Origin: Halorussus pelagicus
GTDB taxonomy: Archaea; Halobacteriota; Halobacteria; Halobacteriales; Haladaptataceae
Length of the DNA stretch: 64,000 nt
Direction of reading: 5' to 3'
Assembly (NCBI RefSeq): GCF_004087835.1
Contig: NZ_CP035120.1
Coordinates: 239,358 to 303,357, forward strand
Shown: positions 27,301 through 35,854 of the stretch, one piece after another
Layout: each line of letters opens with the position of its first letter
How positions within the stretch are numbered: the stretch's first letter is position 1
Program-made: the position numbers and the translations under genes
Notes under the pieces: model-generated
Database searches by the model: none
Seen by the model: the letters and a program-made list of their open reading frames with translations, nothing else
What the model was told of the DNA's origin: nothing

Positions 27301-27363
27301 AGCAGTCGGTGCGGGGTAGCAGTCGATGCGGGATAGCAGTCGATGCGGGGTAGCAGTCGGTGA
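27296..27363 (+). repeat. 17-bp tandem repeat, four units
   Basis: Four head-to-tail copies of GGGGTAGCAGTCGRTGC at 27296, 27313, 27330 and 27347; the third begins GGGA and the last ends TGA. The array ends 16 bases before the orc1 stop codon and its GGGGTA start is the ORB tail sequence. It could be an iteron-like binding site or an expanded ORB end. Confidence 0.8.
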
Positions 27364-27379
27364 GTGGATTTCGGGAGCG

Positions 27380-28621
27380 TCAGTTCTCGCTGTCTTGGAA
27401 GTTGGTCTGGTAGTACGGGCGGATGCTCTGATGGACGCCAGCGAACTCGATGGTCTCTTCAAGCGCGGTGACAACGAGTTGGAGGTCCTGCTTCAGGGCG
27501 TGTTTGCGGTACTTACCGCCGGACATGCCCTCGTTTTTCTCCGTCGAGGAGATGACGCCGAGCATGGCGAGGTCCGCGAGGTGGTCGCGCATCCGGCGGC
27601 TGGTGAGCGGTTCAGTCCCGACGTGGTTGCAGAGTTGTTCGTAACGCGGACGGATGTCCCGAGAGCGCGCGGGCGTCTCCTCCTCGGCTTCCATCGACGT
27701 GAGCGCGTAGAGGATAAGCCGAGCGTGTTCGGTCAGGTCGGCGACGCCCTCCATGATTCGGTCGCGTTCGAGCTTTTCGCGGGCCTCTTGGACGTGTTCG
27801 TCCGTGACCTGCTCGACGGTCTCCTTCCGAGCGAGGTCGCCCGCTTCAAGGAGGAGGTCGAGGGCCTGTCGGGCATCACCGGCGTCCTGCGCGCCGTAGG
27901 CGGCACAGAGCGGGATTACGTCCTCGGCGAGCGCGCCCTCGTGGAACGCGACCTGCTCGCGCTGGCTGAGGACCTTCTGGAGTTCCGTGGCGTCGTAGGG
28001 CGGGAACGAGACCTCCTTCTCGCACAGCGACGAGCGCACTTTGGCCGAGAGCGAGTCACGGAACGACAGGTCGTTGCTGATACCGATGAGACCGATTTTC
28101 GCGTCTTCGAGGTAGCCGTTGCTCCGAGCGCGCGGAATCTGATAGAGGATGGAGTTATCGTTGATGTGGTCCACTTCGTCAAGGACCACGATGACGGTGC
28201 CCCCGACTTTGTCGAGTTCTTCCCAGAGAAAGCTATAGACTTGGGCTTGCGGATAGCCGGTGTTGCTGATCTGCTCGGACGGGTCTCGGAGCGTGTTCAC
28301 AAGCCTCACGGCGACCTGATAGCTTGAGTTGAGACCGTCGCAGTTGATTTCGATGACGTTGAGAGAGATGTCGTCGTACTTCGCGGCGTCGTCTTGGAGA
28401 CGGTTCAGGAGAAACCGGGTGGCCGCGGTCTTGCCTACCCCGCTCTTCCCGTAGAGGAAGATGTTCGAGGGAGCCTCGCCGTTGATTATCGGCTGGAGGG
28501 CGGCGTGGTACTCCTCCAACTCCTCGTCGCGGCCGACGAGATTGGCTGGGGTGTACTCCTCCAACAGCGCGTCGCGGTTCTTGTAGAGAGAGTTGTCCCG
28601 GTCAAAACTGAACGATGACAT
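27380..28621 (-). CDS. orc1/cdc6: Orc1/Cdc6-type origin-binding initiator
   Basis: 413 residues, full length. AAA+ ATPase: Walker A GKSGVGKT (58-65), Walker B VVLDEVD (145-151), sensor 1 at GLIGISNDL, sensor 2 at GDARQALD. A C-terminal winged helix (about 315-400, ending LEETIEFAGVHQ) would bind the ORBs on both sides. It marks and melts the origin and loads MCM. The frame is open 87 codons further upstream, but MSSFSFDRDN at 28621 fits both the family start and the promoter. Which of the several haloarchaeal Orc paralogues it is cannot be told here. Confidence 0.95.
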   Translation of the reverse strand: MSSFSFDRDNSLYKNRDALLEEYTPANLVGRDEELEEYHAALQPIINGEAPSNIFLYGKSGVGKTAATRFLLNRLQDDAAKYDDISLNVIEINCDGLNSSYQVAVRLVNTLRDPSEQISNTGYPQAQVYSFLWEELDKVGGTVIVVLDEVDHINDNSILYQIPRARSNGYLEDAKIGLIGISNDLSFRDSLSAKVRSSLCEKEVSFPPYDATELQKVLSQREQVAFHEGALAEDVIPLCAAYGAQDAGDARQALDLLLEAGDLARKETVEQVTDEHVQEAREKLERDRIMEGVADLTEHARLILYALTSMEAEEETPARSRDIRPRYEQLCNHVGTEPLTSRRMRDHLADLAMLGVISSTEKNEGMSGGKYRKHALKQDLQLVVTALEETIEFAGVHQSIRPYYQTNFQDSEN

Positions 28622-28652
28622 TGTCGGTGTCCGGTCGTTCGAGAGACGGGAG

Positions 28653-28658
28653 TATAAA
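28653..28658 (-). promoter_or_regulatory. orc1/cdc6 promoter TATA box
   Basis: On the minus strand TTTATA lies 32-37 bases before the orc1 ATG, giving a very short or no leader. The nearest upstream ORB (28765-28790) is about 110 bases further out, so initiator binding could also affect this promoter. Confidence 0.6.
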
Positions 28659-28764
28659 GCCACATGGTCACTGGTGCGTCCGCTGTTTCTTTTGTCCCGG
28701 ATACTTTTACGTGTGCAGCTGAGAAGACGGGGGCGTCGTTTCCGATGTTTCGATTGACTTAAAG

Positions 28765-28790
28765 ACACACCCACCCCACTGTTTCCGGAG
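28765..28790 (-). repeat. ORB 6 (upstream array, left arm)
   Basis: On the minus strand CCGGAAACAGTGGGGTGGGT continuing GTGT. It shares an 18-base GGAAAC-to-GTGTGT run with ORB 7 but in opposite orientation; its first bases (CTCCGG) diverge from CAGCGG. Confidence 0.8.
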
Positions 28791-28828
28791 CTTTTCGGTT
28801 GAAAGGGTCGGTGAGTTTTAGACGGGGT

Positions 28829-28960
28829 CTTATAGAGAGAAAGATTTATATATATAGCAAGATAACCATACCCGCACTGCAAATAGAAAATAGGCTGAGC
28901 CTATAGAAAGTAGTCATAGAAATCTTTCTAGCTCTTTCTCGGGGACCGCGCTCATTACCC
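28829..28960. other. AT-rich DNA unwinding element
   Basis: A block strikingly AT-rich against the GC-rich surroundings, including TTTATATATATAG. It contains two nested inverted repeats: AGAAAGATTT (28838-28847) with AAATCTTTCT (28920-28929), and ATAGGCT/AGCCTAT (28890-28904) with a one-base loop. It sits between the inverted ORBs 6 and 7, as expected for the melting site. Confidence 0.75.
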
Positions 28961-28979
28961 TTCATCTCTTTTCTCGCCA

Positions 28980-29007
28980 AACAGCGGAAACAGTGGGGTG
29001 GGTGTGT
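28980..29007 (+). repeat. ORB 7 (upstream array, right arm)
   Basis: AACAGCGGAAACAGTGGGGT continuing GGGTGTGT. The best extended ORB with a long G/T-rich tail; inverted relative to ORB 6 across the unwinding element. Confidence 0.85.
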
Positions 29008-29104
29008 TTTCGACGTGGGACCGTCCTTGACGAACGCTTTCGAGGTATTCGAAACCATCCTACCGGCAGGGTCTCCAGTCCCTCCCCTCCCCCTTCGACC
29101 GCCA

Positions 29105-29132
29105 AGACAGCGGAAACGATGGGGTGGGTGTG
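29105..29132 (+). repeat. ORB 8 (upstream array)
   Basis: AGACAGCGGAAACGATGGGG continuing TGGGTGTG. The extended tail is conserved with ORBs 6 and 7. Confidence 0.85.
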
Positions 29133-29213
29133 ATAGAGATACGATACGCTCGTTTCCTCCTCGTTCGACTGAAACCGACGTAGAAGCTCTCTACGCGCAA
29201 AACTATCCCGCAA

Positions 29214-29237
29214 AGACAACGGAAACGGTGGTGTTCC
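29214..29237 (+). repeat. ORB 9 (upstream array, degenerate)
   Basis: AGACAACGGAAACGGTGGTG continuing TTCC. The core has the CAACGG variant and the tail is shortened. Confidence 0.7.
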
Positions 29238-29413
29238 AAATCCACCGGCCGCTCTTTCGGGCGTGCTCGACTCGCTTACGCCACCTTTTTTTGACGTTTA
29301 TCGCGTCGAAGTCCTCTTTCTGTCCGACGTGCGACAACGCGCTTATCGGAAAACGCATTGGCTGGGAACTACCTCGCCCGCAAAGTGCGTCCGGCAGAAC
29401 ATGCATCGCTCGC

Positions 29414-29435
29414 AAACAGCGGAAACTGTGGGGTT
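29414..29435 (+). repeat. ORB 10 (upstream array)
   Basis: AAACAGCGGAAACTGTGGGG followed by TT. The outermost ORB on this side, about 32 bases before the end of the nitroreductase gene. Confidence 0.75.
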
Positions 29436-29466
29436 CTTTCCTTGGCTATGGAATACGTTTGGAACG

Positions 29467-30687
29467 TTAATCGACCAGTACCGCCTCGGCCGGTCGTCGC
29501 GGCGACGGTCGAGGCGGGTCTTCTCGCTGGGGATACCCGAGTCGAAACACCTGCTGGACCGGGCGGTCCGGTCGTCCGAGCAGATCGGTCAACTCTCTGC
29601 GCAGACTCTCGACTTCCAGCGGGGCGCTCACCGGCTGCGTCCCGATACCGAGCGCGGTGGCTAGCAGATTCAGGCGCTCGTACACTCGTCCGGCCCGAAT
29701 CTGGCACCGCCGGTCGTCGGCGTCGGTCCGGAGGACGGCGACGACTGGTCCCTTGCGTACTGCTTGCGCGTCCTTCCGGGCGCGCTGGCGACCCAGGTTT
29801 AGGTAGGACACTGCGACTTTCCCAGCCTTCGCCGCGGGCCACGAATCGCCGAACGCGCCCCGGCCGACCCACCGAGCGAGTTCGCGCCGGTAGGCGTAGT
29901 CGGCGTACAGTCGGCGGTTCGCGCGAGCGGTCAGGTCCGCGATGCTCGCTAGCGTCTCGCGGTCGGCGACCAACTGGAGCGACACGTCGTCCTCGACGCA
30001 GTGGCGATAGAGCGTTCGCAGGTCCGCGGTCGGTATCGGCCCGTCGCGGAACCGGCCGCGACTGGTTCGACGGTTCGGAATCGCCGCGAAGAGTCTTGCC
30101 TCGTCGCGAGTCTTTCCGGTTCGTTCGTCGGACACACCGTCGGATTCGCCGCCTACTGGCGACGAATCCGACAGTCGAACCGTCGCCGCGTGGGCGCTGT
30201 CGCTCCCCGGCAGGTAGGTCACGTCGTGGCCCAGTCCGAAATACTCCGCCGCGACGAGCAGGTTCTCCAGCGCGGTTCCGAGGCTGAGGTACAGTTCGCG
30301 CTTGTCGTGGTCGGCGACTGTCAGCCATCGGTCCAAGTCGGCGAACAGTCGAATTTTGCCGTCGCCGACGGTGAACAGCCACGGCTGAGTGTTGTGACTC
30401 GACGGTGCCAGTACCGCGTACCGAACTAGAAACCGAGCGCGCGCGTCGAGCGTCCCTCCCTCGGGGAACGCCGACTCCGAGACTCGCCACGGTCGGTTTC
30501 CGCCGACCCATCGACGCCGTAGCGAGACTGGTCCCAGCGTCTCGCCGACGACTTCGCTCGCTCGTGACAGCAGGCCTCGGCGCTCGCTCTCGGTCGCACT
30601 TCCGAGGGTTTCGCCCTGTCTACTTCCGGAACCCCCTCGATTTCGACCTCTGCTCGCGCCACCCTTTCTCGGATTCTGCTCCCCCAT
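29467..30687 (-). CDS. Acg-type nitroreductase-family FMN protein
   Basis: 406 residues. RYAVLAPSSHNTQPWLF (about residues 87-103) is the FMN-binding start of nitroreductase-fold proteins of the Acg type. ELYLSLGTALENLLVAAEYF is the conserved dimer helix, and the C-terminal LPRDLLG-like region ends with FRLGYP. Acg proteins bind FMN and may be storage or redox proteins rather than classic nitroreductases. The N-terminal 60 residues are basic and low complexity, so the start (ATG 30687) is uncertain. It transcribes toward the origin. Confidence 0.78.
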   Translation of the reverse strand: MGEQNPRKGGASRGRNRGGSGSRQGETLGSATESERRGLLSRASEVVGETLGPVSLRRRWVGGNRPWRVSESAFPEGGTLDARARFLVRYAVLAPSSHNTQPWLFTVGDGKIRLFADLDRWLTVADHDKRELYLSLGTALENLLVAAEYFGLGHDVTYLPGSDSAHAATVRLSDSSPVGGESDGVSDERTGKTRDEARLFAAIPNRRTSRGRFRDGPIPTADLRTLYRHCVEDDVSLQLVADRETLASIADLTARANRRLYADYAYRRELARWVGRGAFGDSWPAAKAGKVAVSYLNLGRQRARKDAQAVRKGPVVAVLRTDADDRRCQIRAGRVYERLNLLATALGIGTQPVSAPLEVESLRRELTDLLGRPDRPVQQVFRLGYPQREDPPRPSPRRPAEAVLVD

Positions 30688-30837
30688 CGTTACCAACACT
30701 CGACACGAGTGCCACGGACTTAGTTCTGCGGTGCGACGCCGACGCGGATACTCGACTTTTGATCGGTCAGAACCGGGGAATTGCACGACGCTCGCTACTG
30801 ATACTGACGACGCTCGCTACCGCCAATATACTTGCAA

Positions 30838-31065
30838 ATGGGATGGTGCGGTGCGAACGGTCTCTCCGTGGCTACCGCCGTCGGCGTCGGTCTCGCTCCG
30901 CTCGCGGCCGTACTCACCGCGGGTCCGGTCGCCGCGGTCGTCGAATCGCTCGGTGACCCGATTTACCTCGGTTTCCTCGCGTCCTTCCTTGCGGGAACGT
31001 TCGCACTCGGGCAAGTCGTCTCGCTCGTCGGCTACGGATTCGGGTCCGTCCTCGCCAGTCCGTAG
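30838..31065 (+). CDS. Small membrane protein
   Basis: 75 residues, MGWCGANGLSVATAVGVGLA at the start. Two hydrophobic helices (about 10-30 and 40-68) separated by a short VESLGDP loop. A CAATATAC box lies only about 12 bases before this ATG, so the true start could be a later codon. No domain recognised. Confidence 0.5.
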   Translation: MGWCGANGLSVATAVGVGLAPLAAVLTAGPVAAVVESLGDPIYLGFLASFLAGTFALGQVVSLVGYGFGSVLASP

Positions 31066-31091
31066 CCGTCGCGCGCTACCGTGTTACCGCG

Positions 31092-31673
31092 CTACCGCTC
31101 GGCGACCACGAAGAACGTCTCGGGGCGCTCGTCCGCGCGAACGACCTCGAACCCGGCGGCTTCCAGCAGTTCGACGGCCTCGTCGCGGTCGTATCGCTCG
31201 GCGACCGGCGGGCCGCGCTCGCCGTTGCCGTTCGCCGACCAGTCGCCGACGACGAAGCGCCCGCCCTCGCGGAGGACGCGCGCGATTTCCACTTCGGCCC
31301 CGCTCTGACCGTCGCCGCCGCCACTTCCCGCGAACTCGTGGAACGTCATGGTCGAGAACGCGGCGTCGAGTTCCCCGTCGCCGAACGGCAGATCGCCCAC
31401 GTCGGCGGTCACCAGCGAGACGTTCTCAGGAACGCCCTTCTCGCGGTACAACTCGTGCATTTCCTCCTGTAGGTCCACGGCCCTGACCTCGCCCGCGAAC
31501 GGGACCACGTCGTCGGTGTAGAACCCGGTTCCGCTCCCGAAGTCCGCGACAGTCTCGCTCTCGTCGGCGTCGAGCGCCAGTGCGGCCACCAACTCCTCGT
31601 GCGAGAGATACCTGTAGCGAGAGTCGTCTTCGAGTTTGTCCGCCGACTCGGGGTCGAACGTATGAAAGCCCAT
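31092..31673 (-). CDS. Class I SAM-dependent methyltransferase
   Basis: 193 residues. Motif I is VADFGSGTGFYTDDV (about 42-56), with the acidic end of strand 2 at RAVDLQEEM, motif II near LVTADVGDLPF and a post-motif LREGGRFVVGDW. It transfers a methyl group from SAM to an unidentified small molecule or cofactor; MGFHTFDPESADKLEDDSRY is typical of UbiE/arsenite-methyltransferase-like archaeal members. An ATG two codons in is chosen over the GTG at 31679. Confidence 0.88.
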   Translation of the reverse strand: MGFHTFDPESADKLEDDSRYRYLSHEELVAALALDADESETVADFGSGTGFYTDDVVPFAGEVRAVDLQEEMHELYREKGVPENVSLVTADVGDLPFGDGELDAAFSTMTFHEFAGSGGGDGQSGAEVEIARVLREGGRFVVGDWSANGNGERGPPVAERYDRDEAVELLEAAGFEVVRADERPETFFVVAER

Positions 31674-31782
31674 CGTCACGAAATCGACGGCCGACCGCCT
31701 TAACGACTTTGGGCCGTGCGCGAGATAGACAAGACTGGGCTGTCGCCGTTTCGCTGTGCCGGTGCCGTCGTCGCGCCGTCGT

Positions 31783-32253
31783 CTAGCTGTATCGCTCGAT
31801 GAGCCTCGTTAGCGTCACTTCGTCCTGCACGCCGACGAGCTGTTCGACCTGCTCTCCGTCGGCGAACAGGAGGAGCGTCGGCACGCTCCGGACGCCGTAC
31901 TGCGCGGCTAGACCCTGTTGCTCGTCGATGTCCACCTTCGCCACCGCGGCGTCGGTCTGCCGCGCGACGGCTTCGAGGGTCGGTTCGAGCATGTTGCACG
32001 GCCCGCACCAGTCCGCGTAGAAGTCCACCAGCACCACGCCGTACTCGGTCGTCACGCTCGAGAACTGCTCGACGCTCTCGACGTGGACTGGCTCGGTCGG
32101 TGCGTTCTCGTTCGTCTTCGTCTTCGTCTCCGCCTCGGCGTCGGCGGCGCTCGCGCCGACACTGTCCTTATTTCTCTCGCCCTCTTTGCTCTCTTCACCG
32201 AGGGGTTCGTCTCGCTGCTGCTCGCGGATAGATTCGGGTTCGTCTTCGCTCAT
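31783..32253 (-). CDS. trxA: Thioredoxin
   Basis: 156 residues. The last about 105 are a thioredoxin fold with active site DFYADWCGPC (about residues 76-85) and the cis-proline loop VRSVPTLLLF. The first 50 residues are an acidic, disordered halophile extension (SVGASAADAEAETKTKTNEN). It would reduce protein disulphides in the cytosol. A cis-proline and both cysteines are present, so it should be active. It lies about 190 bases beyond the transporter gene on the same strand. Confidence 0.93.
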   Translation of the reverse strand: MSEDEPESIREQQRDEPLGEESKEGERNKDSVGASAADAEAETKTKTNENAPTEPVHVESVEQFSSVTTEYGVVLVDFYADWCGPCNMLEPTLEAVARQTDAAVAKVDIDEQQGLAAQYGVRSVPTLLLFADGEQVEQLVGVQDEVTLTRLIERYS

Positions 32254-32444
32254 CGCGTCGAAGTTGGCGCTCCACGCGTTTAACTATTTTGCACGGGACG
32301 TACAATACTGGGTTCGCGTTCGAGAAGTTCTGGACTGTCAACTACCGGAGCGCACACGCTTCCCTCAGAGATGGCGAGGACGCCGGTGTTCGTCCACGAG
32401 CGAGTCGGGTGAGCGACTTAGAGGGGGAGTGCGAGGGTAGAGGG

Positions 32445-33623
32445 TTACGACGAGGCTGCATCGTCGCCGCCTTCGTCCTCGTCGCCCAGTTCCCCGAGGT
32501 CGCGTTCCCCGAGCGAGGGCGCGGCGTCCACGTCCGGCGTGAGGGGTTCGCCGTGAAGCAGGTCGGTGACCACGATGCGGACCGCCTGAATCACCAGCAC
32601 GAAAAAGAGCGGGAGCAGGAAGAAGCCGTACCACCCGAACAGCATCGGGCCGAGGATGTACGCGAACATCATGATTCCCATGTGAATCTCGTTGCCCGAG
32701 ATGTACGGTTGGAGGAACGTCTGGGGCAGGATGTCGAGGACGAGAAACGACACCACCAGCAGGCCGATAGGGTAAATCATCGCGGGACCGCCCTGTCCGG
32801 CGGCGACCAGCGCGAGGTACGCGACTAGCGGGACGTAGACGATTTTGCCGACCACGAGCGGAACGAGGCTGGCCACGCCGGTCAGCAGGGCGAGTAGAAT
32901 GGCGAACGGGATGGTCAGCGCGGACGGCGCGAGGAAGTTGAACCCATAGTAGACGACGGCCGCGAGAATCGACATCGTGACGACGAAGAGTACGTTCCCG
33001 AAGAAGACGGTCTCCAGTTCGTCGTCCACCGCGTAGGCGTAGGCGTGGCCCGCCGACCCCTCGGGAGCCATTTCGTCACGGAACCACGCCGCGATGTCGT
33101 CGTCGTCCCGGAGTAGGAAGAACGCGAGTCCGAACGCCAGCGAGACGACGATACCGACGTTCACCACGGTCCCGAGCGCGGACAGCGCGGCGGTCGCCAC
33201 CTGTCGAACTCGTCCGGCGTCCACCGACTGGACCCGCGAGGGATTTTCGAGGAGCGTCTCCACGAAGCTCTGTTGGCTCTGTGTGAATCCCTCGACGTTC
33301 ACCAGCGGCGCGAGCAGTCCGGACCCCGGCACCCCCGAGAGTGACGCCGCGTCGCGGATGCCCGCCAGCAGGACGTAGCCGACGACCAACAAAATCGGCG
33401 TCACGATGCCCGCAAGCGTCAGGGCCGCCGCCGCGCCGTCGCTGTCGATGAACCCGCCTACTCGGTCGCAGATGGGTCGCGCAGCGTAGTAGAGGAACAC
33501 GCCCAGCACGAACGTTCCCACGAACGAGTAGCCGACGTAGGCGACGCCGACCCCCAGCGCGAGTAGGTAGAGCCACCACGCGACGCGATTTCTCTCGCGG
33601 TCGAGAAACTGGTTCCAGTTCAC
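32445..33623 (-). CDS. AI-2E family transporter-like membrane protein
   Basis: 392 residues, about eight transmembrane helices: a helix pair at the start, a long soluble loop (about 110-160), and a C-terminal bundle including LDILPQTFLQPYISGNEIHM, which is typical of this family. An acidic tail follows. Members export small solutes or ions; the autoinducer name is historical. The GTG at 33623, preceded by GGTGG, is preferred to the TTG at 33629. Confidence 0.88.
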   Translation of the reverse strand: MNWNQFLDRERNRVAWWLYLLALGVGVAYVGYSFVGTFVLGVFLYYAARPICDRVGGFIDSDGAAAALTLAGIVTPILLVVGYVLLAGIRDAASLSGVPGSGLLAPLVNVEGFTQSQQSFVETLLENPSRVQSVDAGRVRQVATAALSALGTVVNVGIVVSLAFGLAFFLLRDDDDIAAWFRDEMAPEGSAGHAYAYAVDDELETVFFGNVLFVVTMSILAAVVYYGFNFLAPSALTIPFAILLALLTGVASLVPLVVGKIVYVPLVAYLALVAAGQGGPAMIYPIGLLVVSFLVLDILPQTFLQPYISGNEIHMGIMMFAYILGPMLFGWYGFFLLPLFFVLVIQAVRIVVTDLLHGEPLTPDVDAAPSLGERDLGELGDEDEGGDDAASS

Positions 33624-33635
33624 GAGCAACCACCG

Positions 33636-34022
<387 letters not shown>

Positions 34023-34529
34023 CTACCTCGCGTCGTCGCGTCTGTCCTCGGAACGTCCTGCGCATCCGCCCTTGCCTGGGGCGTCGCAGTCCTCGTGCGG
34101 GCGGCCGCCCGCCGCGCGCTCGCCGCCGAGGGCTGAATACCCCGCGGCGACAGCGTAGAGACCGACGACGGCGAGACCAGCGCCCGCGAGCGCGGTCTTC
34201 ACCGGTGAGAGAAGCCACAGTACTTCGTTGACGTACCGCTCCACCGCGGCGGCCATCACCGCCGCGAGAAACCACGCTCCGGCGGGAACGGCGAGTCTCG
34301 CGTTCTCGACGAGAACGGTTTCCACGCGGCCCATCGCCGGGGGTCGAACTTGCTCGGCGAGCGAGACGCCGCGGACGACCACGTAGAGCGCGGCCATCAC
34401 GACGCCCGCGGAACTCACCGACCCGGCGACGCCTTGGAACTCCGCGACTCCGGCCAGTAGGTTCCAGAACAGCAGTATCGCCGCGACCGGGAGGGCTTCC
34501 AGCGTCATTCGCTTTGGGGAGTTCAACAT
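34023..34529 (-). CDS. Membrane protein, unknown family
   Basis: 168 residues with about four hydrophobic helices (about 11-28, 36-53, 78-95, 108-130) and a polar, acidic and basic tail (GKGGCAGRSEDRRDDAR). A TTTAACAAG box about 29 bases before the ATG at 34529 supports this start. I recognise no domain. Confidence 0.62.
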   Translation of the reverse strand: MLNSPKRMTLEALPVAAILLFWNLLAGVAEFQGVAGSVSSAGVVMAALYVVVRGVSLAEQVRPPAMGRVETVLVENARLAVPAGAWFLAAVMAAAVERYVNEVLWLLSPVKTALAGAGLAVVGLYAVAAGYSALGGERAAGGRPHEDCDAPGKGGCAGRSEDRRDDAR

Positions 34530-34890
34530 GGTCGGGGCATCTCCCGGTCGCTTGTTAAATCAGCCTTTCGAGGAATCGAACGGCGCGGTTCCGCGGTCGG
34601 GAGTCAGTCGCTCTTTGTCGTCGCTCCGCCATGCACCTGCTCGTAGCGCCCCACGACTTCTCTCTCGGCCCGCGCCCGTCGCGGTGCTCACCGACGACCG
34701 CGGCGAGACCGTGGACGTGAACTCCGCGTTGGCGGCCACGCTCGAACGCGACGCCGACGCCGGAGCGCCGACCGCAGACGACTGAGCGTCAGCGACTCCG
34801 CCCGTTCGTCTTCGGTTGTCTACTTTCGACCGCCCACGGCCGAAAGATGACGAAAAGTGTTTCTATCGTGGACAGACAACTCTTCTGATA
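34530..34890. other. Intergenic region with possible gene relic
   Basis: 361 bases with no clear gene. A plus-strand frame (34528-34785) ends in a protein-like stretch, VAVLTDDRGETVDVNSALAA then TLERDADAGAP, but its first half is basic and unlike a protein. It may be the tail of a decayed gene. A promoter for the next regulator probably lies near 34850-34870. Confidence 0.35.
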
Positions 34891-35481
34891 ATGCGAGAAC
34901 TAGACGAAACCGACCTCGAAATCCTGCAACTCCTCGTCGCGGACGCTCGCCGACCGTACAAGGAGATCGCGGACGCGGTGAACCTCTCGCCGCCCACCGT
35001 CTCGGACCGCATCGACCGCCTGCGAGAACTTGGCGTCATCGAGCGATTTACCGTGGACTTGGACCGGTCGCTGCTCTCGGACGGCGTCGCGGTCCTCGTG
35101 GACCTCCACGTCGAACCCGGACACCTCTCGCCGGTCCGGAGCGGCGTCGAGGGTATCGACGGCGTCGAACACGTCTTCGTGACCGCCGACGGGCACGTCG
35201 TCTTTCACGCTCGCTTGCAGGACGGCGCGGTCGAACCTCTGCTGGACGAGGTGCTGGATACCGACGACATCAGAGAGTACGACGTGCGACTGCTCGCCGA
35301 TTCGACGTGGCATCCCGACCCCCGCGGCGTCGAGTTCGCGTTGGAGTGCGACGAGTGTGGCAACTCCGTCACCAGCGAGGGCGAATCCTCGCGCATCGAC
35401 GGCGACCTGTACCAGTTTTGTTGTTCGTCCTGCAAGGCGCGCTTCGAGGAGCAGTACGAGGAACTGAAGGGAGCGGTCTGA
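34891..35481 (+). CDS. Lrp/AsnC regulator with TRASH metal-binding domain
   Basis: 196 residues. Residues about 1-60 are an AsnC winged helix (LDETDLEILQLLVADARRPY). A RAM-like ligand domain lies at about 65-145. A C-terminal TRASH motif follows: CDECGN and FCCSSCKARFEEQYEEL. This combination is the known archaeal copper-responsive regulator type. The likely target is the copper ATPase gene, but that lies about 6.4 kb further along, past nrdAB, a thioesterase and a permease, so the two are not neighbours. Confidence 0.9.
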   Translation: MRELDETDLEILQLLVADARRPYKEIADAVNLSPPTVSDRIDRLRELGVIERFTVDLDRSLLSDGVAVLVDLHVEPGHLSPVRSGVEGIDGVEHVFVTADGHVVFHARLQDGAVEPLLDEVLDTDDIREYDVRLLADSTWHPDPRGVEFALECDECGNSVTSEGESSRIDGDLYQFCCSSCKARFEEQYEELKGAV

Positions 35482-35854
35482 GCGCCGTCTCCGTCGCTCT
35501 CTCTCTTTCCGCCTCGACGTGCTGTCTCGGTGGTTCGACTCCGACGCCGAGGCGGTGCTGTCGTCGGCCGTCGATTCGCTGGTCGCGGGCGACGCCGACC
35601 CTGTGCACCCTTCTCGCCGACGAGTTCGAGACTGTCCGTATGCGCGACGAGAAGATTCACCACTCGTCGTCTGAATACAATTATAATTGCTCTTCTGAAA
35701 CGCAGCTTGGAAAACTTTATCCGGGTCCGCACGAACAGCAGTTGGTACAGCCGAGGAGAGCGCCGTCGTAGACCGCCTGTATCGGCCGATTAGTGGCTAC
35801 GCTGTTGCCGAACTGGCGGCGTTCGACGCTGTCCTCCTCGGTCCGGAGCAACCT
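35482..35854. other. Long leader region of nrdA with a possible gene relic
   Basis: 373 bases. The first part has two overlapping frames that each look protein-like in pieces (WFDSDAEAVLSSAVDSLVAG, then one frame later LLADEFETVRMRDEKIHH), as if a gene had been frameshifted. AT-rich promoter-like elements at 35682-35692 and 35713-35719 leave a leader of over 100 bases before the nrdA ATG. I do not recognise a riboswitch. Confidence 0.4.

Larger units (their letters stand above)
26879..29435. other. Putative chromosomal or megaplasmid replication origin (oriC)
   Basis: An orc1/cdc6 gene (27380-28621) is flanked by ten ORB-like repeats with the core CAGCGGAAAC followed by a G-rich tail, five on each side. 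Upstream of the gene, ORBs 28765-28790 (minus) and 28980-29007 (plus) face away from each other around an AT-rich block (28829-28960) that would melt first. This is the known architecture of haloarchaeal origins. The long gene-free flanks (26706-27379 and 28622-29466) contain no other recognisable gene. Confidence 0.88.

Noticed and set aside
28677..28700. GTCCGCTGTTTC as an eleventh ORB
   Set aside because: Order of the halves is reversed relative to the core and the G-rich tail is missing.
26879..29435. Repeat series considered as a CRISPR array
   Set aside because: Repeats are on both strands, irregularly spaced (about 90-200 bases), degenerate and flanked by orc1; no cas genes.
35482..35854. 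Cobalamin riboswitch before nrdA
   Set aside because: No convincing B12-box or conserved paired elements could be found by eye, and class I reductases with NrdB do not need cobalamin.
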